Origin: Strix aluco
Taxonomy: Eukaryota > Chordata > Aves > Strigiformes > Strigidae
Direction: 5' to 3'
Assembly: GCF_031877795.1 (NCBI RefSeq)
Contig: NC_133954.1
Span: 6,477,256-6,541,255, forward strand
DNA length: 64,000 nt
The notes under the pieces were generated by a model. It searched no databases and was not told the DNA's origin. It worked only from the letters and a program-made list of their open reading frames with translations. The translations under genes and the position numbers were made by a program. This document shows positions 60,801 to 64,000 of the stretch, piece by piece. How positions within the stretch are numbered: position 1 is the stretch's first letter; every line of letters begins with the position of its first letter.

Positions 60801-62079
60801 CCTGTCCTATGCTCCTGTAACTAGGAAATGCAGCCGGTGCTTTTTAATATTGCCCATGATTTTGATCATATGTTCCCTCTGTCAACTTTTGTCTTTTTGG
60901 TGTGAAATAATGACTATGGAGTACTACAGAAAGATCCCTGTTTCGTGGGAATTTCCCCCCCCCCCCCCCGCTTTCCCTCACTTGAATGTTCAATGTGGGA
61001 ACATTCATAGGAAGGCGAAGACAACAGTCCACTTATTTAAAAAAAAAAGAAATGTTCTATTCAACACGTGACACCAAAGAGTAATTAAAGTGATGCCATC
61101 TGCACCGTGTGAAAAGAGATGTATCCTTAGCTTCCCAGGTTTGCAGCTGATCAGATGTTGTGTTTCAGGACAAGCCTCCCCAAACGCAGGTGTTGAAATG
61201 CTTTCTGAAAGTTTATTCCAGTTCCTGCTCTGATACTGGTTCCTTTTGTGGTTTTATCTTCCCTGTACTTCAGAGGGCTTTTGATAATAACCCGCCTCGT
61301 GGAGGAGGATGTGAATTAGTAAAGCTTAGGAAATCATCACAAAGATGGATGATTAAATTAAAATGTAAAGTTGTGTTAAATATTTATATTGTAGTCATAT
61401 CCTACCTGGGATTGCCTGTCAGGTCCCCCGATAGACAGATACAACGGCATAGTCCATATTGCCAAGAGCAGTCAGTCACCTTGATTTGAACAGGAGGAAA
61501 TAGTTTATGCAAGGATTAACCTCAAGCACACAACCCCTCCTATTTAAGCTAATAAAACTACGCACAGTTTAAAGTTAACATTAAGCTTTGTTGTGTCAGG
61601 CCTGCCAAGGGTAGGTAGGACAGACTGAGGGTGGGGGTGTCAAAGCAGGTGTCTCTTAGGCCGCCGAAGTGCGTGGCGCAGAGGTGGGATCCTGGGGAGG
61701 TGCGGAGTCGCACGCCCGCGGGTTGAGGCGCGCAACATAGCACCCGTGTTCAGAGCAGCAGAATAAAACTGAGATGAAATCACAGGGAAACACACTGATT
61801 TGCTGGTTTTGAACTGTATTGTGGATTTCCTTGTGTTTTAAGGATCTTCTTAATGCTGGCAGCTGGAGAGGAGGAAAGAACGTGGCATGTTATTGCCAGC
61901 GGTTGCAACTGGCCAGCGTCTTGTTTTGAGCCAGCTCCTGGACATCGACTAGCAAGTTGATTGATGCTTTGTGTGACCTCTTTCATGTGGAGTAACCCAC
62001 TCCTTCTCATTTCATGTGCAACCCGTGAGTGCATAGGATCTTGAAAATCACAGGGGCCCGTGTCAGCCTCTCAGGTTAT
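60801..62079. other. Non-coding stretch with a minor CpG patch
   Basis: It contains a C14-type run at about 60956-60969 and a short CpG-rich piece at about 61660-61740 (GCCGCCGAAGTGCGTGGCGC and neighbours). No gene recognised. Confidence 0.4.
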
Positions 62080-62600
62080 TACAGAATTGCAGAATCCTCT
62101 CGGTTGGAAAAGACCTTGAAGCTCCTCCAGCCCCACCATGAACCTCACCCTGACCGTTCCCAACTCCACCAGATCCCTCAGCGCTGGGTCAACCCGACTC
62201 TTCAACCCCTCCAGGGATGGGGACTCCCCCCCTGCCCTGGGCAGCCCATTCCAACGCCCAACAACCCCTTCTGCAAAGAAATCCTTCCTAAGAGCCAGTC
62301 TGACCCTGCCCTGGCGCAGCTTGAGGCCATTCCCTCTTGTCCTGGCGCTTGTTCCTTGGTTCAGGAGACTCATCCCCCCTCTCTGCACCCTCCTTTCAGG
62401 GAGTTGGAGAGGGCCATGAGGTCTCCCCTCAGCCTCCTCTTCTCCAGACTAAACCCCCCCAGTTCCCTCAGCCGCTCCCCATCAGACCTGTGCTCCAGAC
62501 CCTGCACCAGCTCCGTTGCCCTTCTCTGGACACGCTCGAGTCATTCAATGGCCTTTTTGGAGTGAGGGGCCCAAAACTGAACACAGAACATATTATGCAT
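62080..62600 (-). mobile_element. CR1 LINE 3' end, reverse orientation (young subfamily)
   Basis: It is nearly identical to the copy at 18312-18780 over about 450 bases. It extends further 5' of the element (TTTTTGGAGTGAGGGGCCCA AAACTGAACACAG region), a known internal CR1 segment. Open frames here are by-products of the element. Confidence 0.93.
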
Positions 62601-62720
62601 GTGATGTTCCAGGAATGTAGTTAATGACCTATTACGGTGGCAATTCTTTCTGTCCTCAGAACAAGGAAAATGAGCAGTGAGGACTTACTTGGCATGTTTG
62701 GTGTTGCAGAGAAATTGTGA

Positions 62721-62759
62721 CTTCTTGTGTCTAGTAACCTTCTTGTGTCTAGTAACCTT
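62721..62759. repeat. 18-bp tandem duplication
   Basis: The unit CTTCTTGTGTCTAGTAAC is repeated exactly (62721-62738, 62739-62756) with the start of a third copy. Confidence 0.9.
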
Positions 62760-62938
62760 CCTGTAGTGTGTTTCAGAAGACAGCACGGGCAGGCACGCTG
62801 CCATTTGGATGCTTGGGGCTGGTTGTCGAGGAGGTCAGAGGTAGGCTGTGAAGTACTAGATTTGACATTGTGTCCATCTCCTCTGGTTTGCTGGCTCAGG
62901 CACTGATCAGTGCTTTTAACTGGGGTAAAAAAGCAAAC

Positions 62939-62954
62939 AAAAAAAAAAAAAAAA
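62939..62954. repeat. A-rich homopolymer
   Basis: An A run flanked by CAAAC/CAAAAG, about 340 bases from the CR1 copy. It could be the tail of an unrecognised retro-element. Confidence 0.8.
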
Positions 62955-64000
62955 CAAAAGGAAAAGCAAACCAAACCTAAGGCATCTGTTTAATTTTTCA
63001 AGGGCAAACCCCTAACCTTGGCTGTGGAGTTCGTAGATCCCGAAGCCTGAGGTTAATTTGTGCACGTACTTCCTGAAACAGATGCAAACATTATTTTTGG
63101 TTGTACAGTTTTTATTGGGTTTGGTGTTTTTTTTAATGGCATGTCGTAATTCATTTGGATACAGCAAGACAGGTTCCTAGATAATTCAATTTGGCATCAC
63201 TCCACTGTCCTGAAATGGGCAGTATTAACGTGTTGCACCAACTGTAGACGTGGCCCTTCATATCTTGTATCAGTTTTCTTTTAAATAACAATCGCACCTG
63301 CCCACAGTGATATTTAACATTACTCAATCCTTGTAAAAATGACAAACTTAACATCAACACTAAATTGACTGTGATTAGTCACATATGTCAGCATTAACAA
63401 ATGATGACACTTAAAAATGCCCTCTGTGCTTTTATTTCAATTTTTCTGTTATGTTGTGCTGTGCGTTTACTATTCCCCCAGGAACGTTCATTGTCAGGGG
63501 AAGTAATTTCACATCCCACCTATTTAGCAAATAGATTGTGAGAGTTGATCTTTGTTGGTTTAAGACCGTCCTTTTTTTAATCAGGTGCGTGTGTCCCAGC
63601 CTTCACTGAAGCAGACCAGATTCTAAATCTTCATACTTAGTACAGTTTCAATCCAGTCTGTTGTCAGCTGTAACTGGTTCTTTTAATCTTTTGTAGTAGA
63701 TGTCAGGTGAGGAACTGACAGTTCTGAAGGTAACAATTTCCCATTTATCCAGTCTGTAATACATGAGTGGATACTTACTGCCTGTGAATGACCATTGCTG
63801 TCAATCCAATTTAAAATCCATTCTTTTCTGTACTTCTGGAAGGATTCTGCCTGTATAATTTATCTGTAGATTATAAAGGATAGAGTAGCAGTGAATTAAA
63901 GCCTACATTCAATTTATTAGTTGTGTTTTAAATATTTGATCACAGTGAAGCTAAAGATTCAATACCAACATAAGGTATGAATATGCATTACAAATGACTG

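Larger units (their letters stand above)
62601..64000. other. Unassigned AT-rich end of window
   Basis: Apart from the tandem duplication and A run, I see no coding exon or repeat family. It is probably intronic. Confidence 0.4.

Noticed and set aside
62029..62565. 178-codon open frame
   Set aside because: Same CR1 subfamily read through. Near-identical translation to the 18.3-kb copy.
1..64000. CRISPR arrays, phage, operons, defence or other prokaryotic systems, viral insertions
   Set aside because: The sequence is clearly vertebrate nuclear DNA. No regularly spaced repeats, and no intact viral or integrase-like frames were seen on either strand.

Overview
This window is vertebrate nuclear DNA, most likely from a bird. 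The evidence is spliced genes with GT-AG introns, no bacterial-type operons, and at least seven truncated CR1 LINE 3' ends carrying the typical terminal ATTCTRTG repeats. The layout matches the conserved vertebrate order MRC2 (+) / MARCHF10 (-) / TANC2 (+), known from human 17q23. I cannot name the species from the sequence.

Region by region. (1) Positions 1 to about 6100 are the 3' end of MRC2 (Endo180/uPARAP) on the + strand: the last eight coding exons, covering the end of one C-type-lectin-like domain (CTLD), all of the last two, the transmembrane helix and the endocytic tail. The stop is at 3511-3513, and a long 3'UTR has a consensus poly(A) signal at 6076-6081. (2) From about 6.9 to 21 kb there are CR1 insertions, homopolymers and otherwise unassigned, mostly AT-rich DNA. 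(3) From about 22.1 to 43.9 kb the - strand holds five recognisable or candidate exons of MARCHF10, a RING-CH E3 ubiquitin ligase gene. The splice sites and all visible RING-CH zinc ligands are still readable. However, the large central exon changes frame at least four times and has stop codons in one frame, the first RING exon has a one-base expansion of an A run, and the start-codon exon is out of frame with its conserved part. The simplest reading is a unitary pseudogene of MARCHF10. (4) A strong CpG island at about 48.85-49.8 kb looks like a housekeeping-type promoter, either for TANC2 (+), for MARCHF10 (-), or for both. It contains a perfectly palindromic RFX X-box and a 4 x 20 bp GC-rich minisatellite. 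(5) From 49.8 to 64 kb there is no recognisable coding exon. This is probably TANC2 5' intron or flank, with a second GC-rich patch and a pair of X-box motifs near 60.7-60.8 kb, and another CR1.

Functionally the window joins the end of a collagen-uptake receptor gene, a decayed E3 ligase gene whose mammalian orthologue acts in sperm-tail formation, and a promoter region carrying ciliary-type RFX sites. I found no CRISPR array, prokaryotic system, tRNA, rRNA or intact transposon ORF. The main point of interest is the apparent loss of MARCHF10 next to retained RFX-type regulatory motifs.
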